Source: Mycolicibacterium elephantis DSM 44368
GTDB lineage: Bacteria > Actinomycetota > Actinomycetes > Mycobacteriales > Mycobacteriaceae
Direction of reading: 5' to 3'
Assembly (NCBI RefSeq): GCF_004014805.1
Contig: NZ_ATDN01000011.1
Coordinates: 62,001 to 126,000 of the forward strand
DNA length: 64,000 nt
The translations under genes and the position numbers were made by a program. The notes under the pieces are model-generated. The model saw nothing but the letters and a program-made list of their open reading frames with translations, did no database searches and had not been told where the DNA came from. The stretch's first letter is position 1; the number at the start of each line of letters is the position of its first letter. Shown here piece after piece: positions 40,755 through 48,781 of the stretch.

Positions 40755-41591
40755 CGGAAACCACCCGCGACGCTCGGCGGCCTCCCGCAATCTGTGCAGG
40801 ATGAACCCGCGGCTGTGCTCCTTGACGACGTGGATGTCGAGCCAACCTTGCGACTCCACGAGCGCGTTTCGTCCGATGTCGTGCACGAAACGTCTGCGAT
40901 CCGTCTGATGCTGTTCACCGTCGTAGTCCATCGCGATCATCGGGTCGTCCCAACCCATGTCCAGGAACGCCTCGGCGACACCGTCGTGAACGCGGATCTG
41001 GGTGCGAGGGCGCGGGTATCCGGCGTCGATGACGAGCAGTCGAAGCCAGGTCTCCTTCGGCGACTGAGCACCACCGTCCATCAACTCCAGTGCGATGCGG
41101 GCGCGCTTCATCCACCGCCACCCGCGATAGCGCTCGACGAGCGGCGCCACGTCCCCCGCCGTCAAGCCCGTCGCCGCAGCCAGCGCGTCGAGGTGCCTGA
41201 CGGCCAGGTCGCGGTTGAGGTGTCGAGCCAGGTCCAACGCCGTGCGTGCCGGCGTGGTGACCGCGAGTTCGCCGATTGCGCAGATCTCGTCCCAGTCGAT
41301 CCGTTCATTTCGGACGACGACACCGTCCCGGCGCCGCTCACGCGGGGCGATCAGGTCGATCGGCGTGCCCGGGATGATCCCCAGCGCTCCATGCAGTGCA
41401 GCAGCGGCACGCCCGGCGATGATGCCGCGGCGATCTGTCCAGAGCCAGGCAGCCTGGGCGTCGAGATTCACCGAAGGTGAAGCGCCGCGCGGCACATAGA
41501 CGCGAGGGTGGACGGTTTTATAGCGCCATCGCATTTGGCTTCGCGTCAGACCGCTGCCCAGTAGTTCGGCGCCGATGAATGCTCGTTCCAT
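40728..41591 (-). CDS. DUF559/AbiEi-like protein with Vsr-type nuclease domain
   Basis: A 287-residue protein from ATG 41591 (MERAFIGAELL); an upstream GTG/ATG frame to 41675 runs through a hairpin and is disfavoured. The N-terminal part (about 10-60) is AbiEi-like winged-helix (LTRSQMRWRYKTVHPRVYVPRG); the middle has AALHGALGIIPGTPIDLIAP; the C-terminal DUF559 domain has SPKETWLRLL, FLDMGWDD and AMDYDGEQHQ, matching the Glu/Asp pattern of Vsr-like PD-(D/E)XK endonucleases, then GW.DIHVV. Such genes are scattered through mycobacterial genomes with unknown role. Here the gene is bracketed by two related hairpins, its stop codon region lying inside one of them. Nuclease activity is inferred. 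Confidence 0.82.
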   Translation of the reverse strand: MERAFIGAELLGSGLTRSQMRWRYKTVHPRVYVPRGASPSVNLDAQAAWLWTDRRGIIAGRAAAALHGALGIIPGTPIDLIAPRERRRDGVVVRNERIDWDEICAIGELAVTTPARTALDLARHLNRDLAVRHLDALAAATGLTAGDVAPLVERYRGWRWMKRARIALELMDGGAQSPKETWLRLLVIDAGYPRPRTQIRVHDGVAEAFLDMGWDDPMIAMDYDGEQHQTDRRRFVHDIGRNALVESQGWLDIHVVKEHSRGFILHRLREAAERRGWFPLARRTPGS

Positions 41592-41633
41592 GCCACGGAT
41601 GCTGGCCAGTCGCGCCGACAACTCTGCCCTCAA

Positions 41634-41699
41634 TTCGCGAGGTGTACACCAGGGCTGTGGATAACTCGCCAACAACGACCCTGGTGTACGTTTCGCGAA
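41634..41699. repeat. 66-nt hairpin repeat, copy B, upstream of DUF559 gene
   Basis: Arms at 41634-41654 and 41679-41699, beginning TTCGCGAGGTGTACACC, pair at 19 of 21 positions around a 24-base loop. It has the same length, orientation and loop pattern as copy A at 40689-40754, so the pair flanks the DUF559 gene as direct repeats of palindromes. It lies in the 5' leader or promoter of that gene, 43 bases before its ATG. Confidence 0.85.
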
Positions 41700-41742
41700 C
41701 GCTAACTCGCGAACGCTAACTCGCGAACGCTAACTCGCGAAC
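41694..41742. repeat. 14-base tandem repeat, 3.5 copies
   Basis: The unit CGCGAACGCTAACT is repeated three times without change and followed by a seventh-length partial copy CGCGAAC. It begins in the outer arm of hairpin B and fills the space up to the pmt stop at 41752. It probably arose by slippage from the hairpin end. Confidence 0.9.
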
Positions 41743-41751
41743 AAGAGCAAG

Positions 41752-43293
41752 CTAGCGCCAGCTCGGCAGCCAGATCTGCATGTTCCACGTCTCCTGCGAA
41801 ATCGGGATGCCCGTGAGGATCGGGAACAGCCACGCGAAGTTCGTCAGGACAAGCGCGACATAGAAACTCACCGCGATCAGACCCAGCGTTCGTCGCTCGG
41901 CGTTCTGGTTCGGCTTGTACAGGATGTCGCCGAGGATCAACGCGATCGCGAGCACCAGAAACGGCGCCATGGTCGACGCGTAGAAGAAGTACATCTGCCG
42001 GTCGATGCCGGCGAACCACGGCAGGAAGCCGGCGCCGTAACCGACGAGCACCGCGGCGTAACGCCAGTCCCGCTTGACGAACGACCGCCACAACGCCCAG
42101 CCCAGCACCGGCACCGCGAGGAACCACATCGCCGGCGTTCCGACCAGCATCACGGCCTTCACACACGACTGCGCGCCGCAGCCGGGCACGTCCTGGTTGT
42201 CGATCGCATACAGCACCGGGCGCAACGACATCGGCCACGCCCACGGCTTGGACTCCCACGGGTGATGGTTGCCGTCGGCGTTGGTCAGCCCGGCGTGAAA
42301 CTTGTAGACCCCGTAGGTGTAATGCCATAGCGAACGCAGCGCATCGGGGATCGGCAACACGCTGTGCTCGCCGATCGACTGGCCCACTTCGTGCCGGTTG
42401 ATCGCGGTCTCGGAGGCGAACCACGGGGTGTAGGACGCCAAATACACCAGGAACGGAATCACCACGAGCGCATACAGTGACGGCCCCAGGTCGCGGCGGA
42501 ACGCACCAAGCCACGGCCTCGGCACCCGGTACTGGCGACGTGCGGCGATGTCGAACGCCAGCGTCATCACGCCGAAGAACGCGACGAAGTACAGCCCGGA
42601 CCACTTTGTGGCGCAGGCCAATCCGAGAAGCACGCCGGCGAGAAACCGCCACCACCGCACCCCGAGCCGTGGGCCCCACGGCGTTTCGCTGATCCGGCCC
42701 TCGAACAGCGCGACGTGCATGCGCTCGCGCACTTGGTCGCGGTCGACCATCAGCGCGCCGAACGCCGCGACCACGAACATCGTCAGGAACCCGTCCAGAA
42801 GCGCGGTGCGGGCGGTGACGAAGCTGACCCCGTCGGCGATCACCAGCAGCCCCGCGATCGCGCCCACCAGGGTCGACCGGCTGATCCGCCGCGCGATCCG
42901 CGCCACCAGCAGCACCATGATCACGCCGCACACCGCGCCGGAGAACCGCCAGCCCAGCCCGGTGTAGCCGAACAGCGCCTCGCCGAGCGCGATCAACTGC
43001 TTGCCGACGGGCGGATGCACCACCAGGCCGTAGCCCGGGTTGTCCTCGACGCCGTGGTTGTGCAGCACCTGCCAGGCCTGCGGCGCGTAGTGCTTCTCGT
43101 CGAAGATCGGGGTGCCGGCATCGGTCGGCGAGCCCAGGTTCAAGAAGCGCGTCACCGCGGCCAACGCGGTGATGACCGCCGTCATCACCCAGCCCTGCAA
43201 CCGGTCGACGGGCCCGAAGTCGGCGACGGGCACCTGTGGCGCCGGGCTGATGGTCGGGACCGCGCGCGGCGCATCGGTGGCGGGGGCGGTCAC
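41752..43293 (-). CDS. pmt: Protein O-mannosyltransferase (Rv1002c-like)
   Basis: A 513-residue polytopic GT-C glycosyltransferase that transfers mannose from polyprenyl-phosphate-mannose to Ser/Thr of secreted proteins during Sec export. The first extracytoplasmic loop has TPIFDEKHYAPQAW with the Asp-Glu catalytic pair (DE near 57-58), then NPGYGLVVHPPVGKQLIALGEALFG. About ten or eleven membrane helices follow, and the C-terminal part has YPFxxP-like and NMQIWLPSWR ends. GTG 43293 aligns with the Rv1002c start region (VPVADFGPVDRL). It diverges from rsmI, with 24 bases between starts, so both probably use short or leaderless transcripts. Confidence 0.95.
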   Translation of the reverse strand: MTAPATDAPRAVPTISPAPQVPVADFGPVDRLQGWVMTAVITALAAVTRFLNLGSPTDAGTPIFDEKHYAPQAWQVLHNHGVEDNPGYGLVVHPPVGKQLIALGEALFGYTGLGWRFSGAVCGVIMVLLVARIARRISRSTLVGAIAGLLVIADGVSFVTARTALLDGFLTMFVVAAFGALMVDRDQVRERMHVALFEGRISETPWGPRLGVRWWRFLAGVLLGLACATKWSGLYFVAFFGVMTLAFDIAARRQYRVPRPWLGAFRRDLGPSLYALVVIPFLVYLASYTPWFASETAINRHEVGQSIGEHSVLPIPDALRSLWHYTYGVYKFHAGLTNADGNHHPWESKPWAWPMSLRPVLYAIDNQDVPGCGAQSCVKAVMLVGTPAMWFLAVPVLGWALWRSFVKRDWRYAAVLVGYGAGFLPWFAGIDRQMYFFYASTMAPFLVLAIALILGDILYKPNQNAERRTLGLIAVSFYVALVLTNFAWLFPILTGIPISQETWNMQIWLPSWR

Positions 43294-43317
43294 GCATGCG
43301 ATCGTAGGCTGTCGAGC

Positions 43318-44154
43318 ATGAGTGTCGGCCGGCTGTTGATCGCCGCCACGCCGTTGGGTCAGCCGTCGGACGCCTCGGCGCGGCTGGTCAGGGCGCTGGG
43401 CAGCGCCGACGTCATCGCCGCCGAGGACACCCGCCGGGTGCGCACGCTGGCCGCCGCGCTGGACGTCAAACCCATCGGCAAGGTCGTCAGCCTCTATGAC
43501 CAGAACGAGGCGACCCGGGTGCCGCGGCTGGTCGACGAGATCAGGGGCGGGGCGACCGTGCTGATGGTCAGCGACGCCGGCATGCCGCTGATCAGCGACC
43601 CGGGCTACCGGCTGGTCACGGCCTGCATTGACGCCGGTCTGCCGATCAGCTGTCTGCCGGGCCCGTCGGCGGTGACGACGGCGCTCGCGGTGTCGGGGCT
43701 GTCGGCCGACAAGTTCTGCTTCGAGGGGTTCGCGCCGCGCAAGCAGGCGGCCCGCAGGGCCTGGCTGCAGACGCTGGCGACCGAGCAGCGCACCTGCGTG
43801 TTCTTCGAGTCGCCGCGCCGGCTCGCGGAGACGCTGGCCGATGCCGTCGACGTGCTGGGCGCAGAGCGCCGCGCCGTGGTCTGCCGCGAGCTGACCAAGA
43901 CCCACGAGGAGGTGGCGCGCGGCTCGCTGGCCGAACTGGCCGAGTGGGCGGCCGACGGGGTGCTCGGCGAGATCACTGTCGTGCTTGCCGGAGCGGTGGT
44001 GCGGGCCGACCTCGACGCGCTGGTGGTCGAGGTCAACAAGCTGGTCGACGACGGCGTACGGGTCAAGGACGCGTGCGCGGAGGTGGTCGCCGCGAACCCG
44101 GGGTCGCCGTCACGGCGCGAGCTCTACGACGCGGTCCTGCGATCGCGCGCCTGA
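43318..44154 (+). CDS. rsmI: 16S rRNA (cytidine1402-2'-O)-methyltransferase
   Basis: A 278-residue tetrapyrrole-methylase-fold enzyme that 2'-O-methylates C1402 in the decoding centre of 16S rRNA. Features: GRLLIAATPLGQPSD at the start, VIAAEDTRR, VSDAGMPLISDPGYRLV (SAM pocket), CLPGPSAVTTALAVSGL, FFESPRRL and CRELTKTHEEVARG. ATG 43318. The 3' end overlaps the pabB 3' end on the other strand by 45 bases. Same place as Rv1003. Confidence 0.95.
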   Translation: MSVGRLLIAATPLGQPSDASARLVRALGSADVIAAEDTRRVRTLAAALDVKPIGKVVSLYDQNEATRVPRLVDEIRGGATVLMVSDAGMPLISDPGYRLVTACIDAGLPISCLPGPSAVTTALAVSGLSADKFCFEGFAPRKQAARRAWLQTLATEQRTCVFFESPRRLAETLADAVDVLGAERRAVVCRELTKTHEEVARGSLAELAEWAADGVLGEITVVLAGAVVRADLDALVVEVNKLVDDGVRVKDACAEVVAANPGSPSRRELYDAVLRSRA

Positions 44155-45360
44155 GCCGATGATCGGCGCCGCCTTGTGCAGGCACTCCTGCCACTCGCGA
44201 TCCGGATCGGAGTCGGCGGTGATGCCGCCACCGACCCCGAGGACCGCGTTGCCCGCGGCGTCGAACTCGACCGTGCGGATCGCGACGTTGAGTTCGGTGC
44301 CCGCCACCGGCGACGCCAGACCGACCGTGCCGCAATAGATTCCGCGACGATACGGCTCCCAGCCGCACAGCAGCTGGCGCGCCCGCGCCTTCGGCGTCCC
44401 CGTCACCGACGCGGGTGGGAACGTCGCGTCGAGCACCGCGGCCATCGGCACGTCGACGTCGACCCGGGCCGTCACGGTCGACACAAGATGCCACACCCCC
44501 GGTGCGGGTCGCACCGCGAGCAGCTCCGGGACGGTCACCGACCCGGTGATCGCCACCCGGCCCAGGTCGTTGCGCACCAGGTCGACGATCATGATGTTCT
44601 CGGCCACGTCCTTGACCGAGGCGCGCAGCTCGGCGGGGTCGGCATCACGGGGCAGGGTGCCCTTGATCGGGCTGGACGCGATCGCCTCACCACGCCTGCG
44701 CAGGAACAGCTCCGGTGACAGCGACGCCACCGCACCCCAGTTGCCCGCGACGAACGCCGCGCGGGCGGGCGAGGTGCGCCGCACCGCGTCGACGAAGAAG
44801 TCCGCAGGCGAACCGGTGACCCGGCCACGGAACTGGGTGCACACACACGCCTGGTACACCTCGCCGGCCGCGATCGCGTCCAGGCACGCCGAGACCCCGC
44901 GTCGATGCGCGTCGCGGCCGGCGTCCTCCCACAGCACCTCGCATGGCCGCGTCGACACCGCGTCGGCGAGCGCGTCGATCATCCACGCCGAAGGCGCTGC
45001 GCCGGAAAGCGATTCATACCACCATCGGCCGTCACGGTCCTGTCGCAGAACGCAGTCGGACCAACCGCCCGCGGCCTCGGGTATGCGCGGCCCGGCTCCG
45101 TCGGCGCCGGCGTCGGGATACGACAGGTAGCCGAACCAGCCGCCGCCGACCGCGCCTGCCGATGCTCTGGGGGCGACGTCGAACACCGCCGTGACGTCGA
45201 CGGGCGTGACCGCCACCGACGGCGCGATGACGGCGGCCGAGTCGAACCAGTCGCCGAGCAGCGCGGCCGGTGGTGGCATACCGTGCCGGGCCGTCGCCGC
45301 CGCGAGGGTCCCGAGCACCGCAGGGCCGCTGCCCAGGTCGCCGAGCCGCTCGATGCGCAC
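44110..45360 (-). CDS. pabB: Aminodeoxychorismate synthase component I
   Basis: A 416-residue chorismate-utilising enzyme that aminates chorismate to 4-amino-4-deoxychorismate for folate synthesis, with ammonia from a PabA subunit. Core motifs: YQACVCTQFRGRV, SPELFLRRRGEAIASSPIKGTLPRD (Lys of PIKGT), VKDVAENIMIVDLVRNDLGRV, ATFPPASVTGTPKARA and GIYCGTVG. It is somewhat shorter than the M. tuberculosis enzyme at the N-terminus (VRIERLGDL, GTG 45360). It follows the first ECF sigma gene by 12 bases, so it may be read from the same transcript. Confidence 0.93.
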   Translation of the reverse strand: MRIERLGDLGSGPAVLGTLAAATARHGMPPPAALLGDWFDSAAVIAPSVAVTPVDVTAVFDVAPRASAGAVGGGWFGYLSYPDAGADGAGPRIPEAAGGWSDCVLRQDRDGRWWYESLSGAAPSAWMIDALADAVSTRPCEVLWEDAGRDAHRRGVSACLDAIAAGEVYQACVCTQFRGRVTGSPADFFVDAVRRTSPARAAFVAGNWGAVASLSPELFLRRRGEAIASSPIKGTLPRDADPAELRASVKDVAENIMIVDLVRNDLGRVAITGSVTVPELLAVRPAPGVWHLVSTVTARVDVDVPMAAVLDATFPPASVTGTPKARARQLLCGWEPYRRGIYCGTVGLASPVAGTELNVAIRTVEFDAAGNAVLGVGGGITADSDPDREWQECLHKAAPIIGSGARSQDRVVELAP

Positions 45361-45372
45361 CGGCTCAGCTTG

Positions 45373-46278
45373 TCAGATACTCCGCGTGATCTCGCGGGGG
45401 ATGTCGATGCCCGCCAACTTCTCCGGGTTGCGCATCGCATAGAAGTGCGAGATCCGCCCGTCGGTGATCTCGACCGTGATGACGCCTTCGAAGCTGTCGC
45501 CGAGGTAGAGCTTGAGCGCCGGGGCGTTGTTGTACATCGCCGGCTCGACGCGGCCGCGTTCGCCGGCGACGCGAACCAACCCGACCAGCATCTTGGCGAC
45601 CTTCTCGGCGCCGACCACCGGCTTGCGCGCGGCGGTGGCCTTGCCGTCGCTGTCGGCGGTCCAGGTGACGTCGTCGGTGAGCATCTCCAGCAGCGCGTCC
45701 ACGTCGCCGCTCGACGCCGCCGCGAAGAACCGGGCGGTGATCTCCGCCGACAGCTTCGGATCGACCGGCTCGAACCGCCTGCGCCGCGACTGCACGTGCT
45801 CGCGGGCCCGGTGCGCCATCTGCCGCACCGCGACCGCCGACTTGCCGAGGGTGTCGGCGATCTCGTCGTGGCTGAAGCCGAACACCTCACGCAGCACGAA
45901 CACCGCGCGCTCGTCCGGGCTCAGCGTCTCCAGCACCACCAGCATCGCCATCGAAACCGACTCGGCGAGAACGACATCCGAAGACGCATCGGCTGGCTCG
46001 ACCAGCAGCGGCTCGGGCAGCCACGGGCCGACGTAGTCCTCGCGCCTGCGCGACTGCGCCCGCAGGGCGTTGAGGGCCTGCCGGGTGACGAGCTGGGCGA
46101 GGTAGGCCTTCGTGTCGTTCACCGTCGCGAGGTCCACCTCCGCCCAACGCAGGTAGCTCTCCTGCAGCACGTCGTCGGATTCGGTTGCGCTGCCCAGGAT
46201 CTCGTAGGCGATCGTGAACAGCAGCGGACGCAGCAGCGTGAACCGCTCGACGTGTTCGTCACCCGGCCCGGTGTTCAT
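45373..46278 (-). CDS. ECF41-type sigma factor (SigJ-like), copy 1
   Basis: A 301-residue extracytoplasmic-function sigma factor with sigma2 (FTIAYEILGSATESDDVLQESYLRW), sigma4 (LSPDERAVFVLREVFGFSHDEIADTLGKS) and a C-terminal SnoaL-like extension that replaces an anti-sigma factor in the ECF41 group. The group's hallmark motifs are here: WLPEPLLV in the linker, a DGGGK-like TADSDGKATAARKP, and NPEKLAGI near the C-terminus. ATG 46278 overlaps the oxidoreductase stop by four bases, so it is translated with it. ECF41 factors typically control linked COE/oxidoreductase genes; here it likely recognises the promoters listed upstream of the three oxidoreductases. Confidence 0.92.
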   Translation of the reverse strand: MNTGPGDEHVERFTLLRPLLFTIAYEILGSATESDDVLQESYLRWAEVDLATVNDTKAYLAQLVTRQALNALRAQSRRREDYVGPWLPEPLLVEPADASSDVVLAESVSMAMLVVLETLSPDERAVFVLREVFGFSHDEIADTLGKSAVAVRQMAHRAREHVQSRRRRFEPVDPKLSAEITARFFAAASSGDVDALLEMLTDDVTWTADSDGKATAARKPVVGAEKVAKMLVGLVRVAGERGRVEPAMYNNAPALKLYLGDSFEGVITVEITDGRISHFYAMRNPEKLAGIDIPREITRSI

Positions 46279-47456
46279 CGCACCGACGCTACCTCGACGC
46301 CGGTCGCCGCTTGTGCCAATCGGCGCCGACGGTCGGGGTCCTTCTTGTAGGTGTAGGAGCCCGGCTCGGCGGCCTCGCCGCGCAGCCACTTCAGTGTCCA
46401 GCGGCACACCTGTTCCTTGATGACCGCGCCCGTGCGCCCACCGATGTAGAGCCGTCGCGGCGTGTCGTCAATGTTGTTGAACTGGAACGTGCCTGACTTG
46501 CGGCCCAGGCTGATGCACTGACCGGCCATCCCGTGGGCCACGTCGGCGGGCTGTTCGCCGGCCAGCCGCGAGAGCACCGTGTTGGCGGCCTGCGCGCCCA
46601 GGGGTAGGGCCGCCTGGCAGCTCATCCGCCACGGCAGGTTCGACGGCGACCCCGCGTCGCCGGCGGCCACGATGTGGCTGTCGTCGACGCTGGTGAGTGT
46701 TTCGTCGGTCAGCAGCCGGCCCAGCGCATCGGTGGTGAGACCGCTGGCCGCGGCCAACCCGGGCACGTCGAAGCCCGCCGTCCACACCGTCACCGCGCTC
46801 GGCAACCGGCGGCCGTCGTCGAGCACGACGTGATCGGCGGCCACCCGCGTCACGGTGGCGCCATCGAGCACCGTGACCCCGAGGCGGGCCAGCCGTTTGG
46901 TCACCGACCTGCGGCCGGTAGCGGCCAAGGTGGGTCCCAGCGCGTCGGTCACCAGCGTGACCGGACGTCCCGCCTCGGCGAACTCGGCAGCCGCCTCGAT
47001 ACCGGTCAGCCCGCCGCCGACCACGACGATCGGCTCGGTCCGCGCGACGCCGGCCATGCGTTCGGCCAACCGCTGCGCCTGCTCGAATTCGCTGATCGGG
47101 TAGGCATTCTCGGCCGCGCCCGGTACCGAGTCGGGCACCTTGCCCGTGCTGCCCACCGCATACACCAGGTAGTCGTAGGGCAGCGTCTCGCCGGACACCA
47201 GCTCGACGGTGCGTGCCCGCGCGTCGATCCGCGCGGCGCTGTCGACCACCACGTGCACACTGTCGGCCAGCACCGCCGAATAGTCGGCGACCGCGTCGTC
47301 GTTACCGGCGACCAGTTGGTGCAACCGGATCCGCTCGACGAACTGCGGTCTGGGGTTCACCAGCGTCACGGCCGCCGCGGCGCTGAGCCGATTGGCGGCC
47401 ATCACCCCGGCATACCCACCGCCGATCACGACGACGTGTGTGTTCTGTGCAGTCAT
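46275..47456 (-). CDS. FAD-dependent NAD(P)H oxidoreductase, copy 1
   Basis: A 393-residue two-dinucleotide-fold flavoprotein of the NDH-2/pyridine nucleotide-disulfide reductase class. The FAD site is HVVVIGGGYAGVMAANRL; the NAD(P)H site is PIVVVGGGLTGIEAAAEFAE; the second FAD motif is DDSHIVAAGDAGSPS. There is no redox CxxC, and no strong C-terminal membrane anchor, though a basic tail (YKKDPDRRRRL) may attach to membranes. ATG 47456 follows AAGGAGA. It is coupled to the ECF41 gene downstream. About 50 percent similar by eye to the other two copies. Electron acceptor unknown; quinone is one possibility. Confidence 0.9.
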   Translation of the reverse strand: MTAQNTHVVVIGGGYAGVMAANRLSAAAAVTLVNPRPQFVERIRLHQLVAGNDDAVADYSAVLADSVHVVVDSAARIDARARTVELVSGETLPYDYLVYAVGSTGKVPDSVPGAAENAYPISEFEQAQRLAERMAGVARTEPIVVVGGGLTGIEAAAEFAEAGRPVTLVTDALGPTLAATGRRSVTKRLARLGVTVLDGATVTRVAADHVVLDDGRRLPSAVTVWTAGFDVPGLAAASGLTTDALGRLLTDETLTSVDDSHIVAAGDAGSPSNLPWRMSCQAALPLGAQAANTVLSRLAGEQPADVAHGMAGQCISLGRKSGTFQFNNIDDTPRRLYIGGRTGAVIKEQVCRWTLKWLRGEAAEPGSYTYKKDPDRRRRLAQAATGVEVASVR

Positions 47457-47504
47457 TTCGGTCTCTCCTTGGGACATCCGGCTCCCCGTTGAGCCGGTCT
47501 GACC

Positions 47505-48713
47505 TCAGGACACCGTCCGCATCCGCGATGTGACCGTTGACGGGCCGGATGTGGTCGACGTCACGTTCGGTTCGGGCCGCGGGCCACCCTTGAACCAGAA
47601 GCTGGAGCCGGGCTTGCGGGACTCGCGGCGGATGCCCCACACCGTGCCCTTGCAGACCGCTTCCTTGATCGCCGCGCCGAGACGGCCCGGGATGTAGAAC
47701 CGCACGGCGGTGTCGTCCTGACGCGCGAACTGGATGACGGCGGCGCGACGCCCGAGGCTGACGTTGGATCCCGCGAAGCCGTACTGCATCGCCGCGGGCT
47801 CGGTGCCCGCGATCCGGCTCAACACGGTGTTGGCCGCCTGCGGCCCCAGCTGGGAGGCGGACTGGCAGCTCATCCGCAGCGGCACTCCCGACGGGGAGGC
47901 GGAGTCCCCCGCGGCCACGATGCGCGGATCGTCCACGCTGGTCAGTGTCTCGTCGGTGAGCAACCGGCCCACCGCGTCGGTGCGCAGGCCGCTACGTGCG
48001 GCGAGGTCGGGGACACCGAAGCCGGCCGTCCACACGGTCAGCGCGCTCGGGCGCACCGCACCGTCGGCGAACACCACCGCGTGCTGCCGAACCTCGGTCA
48101 CCACGTCGGCCTCGAGGATCTTGACCCCGCGCTTGCGCAACCATTTGGCCGCCGAGCGTCGGCCCTGCTGCGAAAGGCTCGGAAGCAGCCGACCGCCGCA
48201 GACCAGCGTGACATTGCGGCCCTGCTCGGCCAGCTCGGCGGCTGTCTCGGTACCGGTGAGCCCGGCGCCCACCACGGTGACAGGGGCGTCTGCGTGCAGC
48301 TCGTCCAGTGCCGTCCGCAGTCGCTGGGCGTACTCCAATTCCGCGATGGGATAGGCGAATTCGGCTGCACCGGGCACGTCGGCGGGGACCGCGCCGGTGC
48401 TGCCGACGGCGTAGATCAGGTAGTCGTACGCCACCGTGTCACCGGAGGCCAGCGCCACGGTGCGCGATGCGGTGTCGATGCGTTCGGCGGCGTCGACGAC
48501 GAGCCGGATTCCCTCGCCGAGCAGCGTGGCGTAGTCCACCGTGGCACTGCCGCTGTCCGCGACCAACTGGTGCAACCGGATCCGCTCGACGAACTGCGGG
48601 CGGGGGTTGATCAGGGTGATGTCCACGTCGTCGCGCAGCCGCAGGTGGTTGGCCGCCAGGGTACCGGCGTATCCGCCGCCGATGACGACGACGCGTGTGC
48701 GCTTCTCGGTCAT
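47505..48713 (-). CDS. FAD-dependent NAD(P)H oxidoreductase, copy 2
   Basis: A 402-residue paralogue of the two other oxidoreductases: VVVIGGGYAGTLAANHL, NPRPQFVERIRLHQLVA, PVTVVGAGLTGTETAAELAEQG, ALTVWTAGFGVPDLAARSGL and DPRIVAAGDSASPSG are shared. ATG 48713 has GAGAGGAGC upstream; the longer frame is rejected. The C-terminus is lengthened by a Pro/Thr/Ser-rich segment (PNVTSTTSGPSTVTSRM), which overlaps the promoter of copy 1. It has its own ECF-type promoter at 48742-48769 and no sigma gene directly coupled to it. Confidence 0.9.
   Translation of the reverse strand: MTEKRTRVVVIGGGYAGTLAANHLRLRDDVDITLINPRPQFVERIRLHQLVADSGSATVDYATLLGEGIRLVVDAAERIDTASRTVALASGDTVAYDYLIYAVGSTGAVPADVPGAAEFAYPIAELEYAQRLRTALDELHADAPVTVVGAGLTGTETAAELAEQGRNVTLVCGGRLLPSLSQQGRRSAAKWLRKRGVKILEADVVTEVRQHAVVFADGAVRPSALTVWTAGFGVPDLAARSGLRTDAVGRLLTDETLTSVDDPRIVAAGDSASPSGVPLRMSCQSASQLGPQAANTVLSRIAGTEPAAMQYGFAGSNVSLGRRAAVIQFARQDDTAVRFYIPGRLGAAIKEAVCKGTVWGIRRESRKPGSSFWFKGGPRPEPNVTSTTSGPSTVTSRMRTVS
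47509..47535 (-). promoter_or_regulatory. ECF41-type promoter of oxidoreductase copy 1
   Basis: On the minus strand GGTCACA is followed, with the same spacing as in the two sister promoters, by GGTGTC (from the -35 box start at 47535 to 47509). It resembles the ECF41 consensus TGTCACA-N16-CGTC, with G for T at the first base and TGTC for CGTC. It lies just downstream of, and slightly touching, the end of copy 2. Confidence 0.72.
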
Positions 48714-48741
48714 GATGCTCCTCTCGTGGGTGTTGCCCTCT

Positions 48742-48769
48742 AGACACCGCGCGTCGGCGCGGTGTGACA
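48742..48769 (-). promoter_or_regulatory. ECF41-type promoter of oxidoreductase copy 2
   Basis: Minus-strand TGTCACA (from 48769) with GGTGTCT ending at 48742, i.e. TGTCACA-N16-TGTC, an almost exact ECF41 consensus. The -10 box lies about 29 bases before the ATG at 48713, leaving room for a short leader with the GAGAGGAGC ribosome site. Confidence 0.78.
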
Positions 48770-48781
48770 TGTCGCCTCGGG

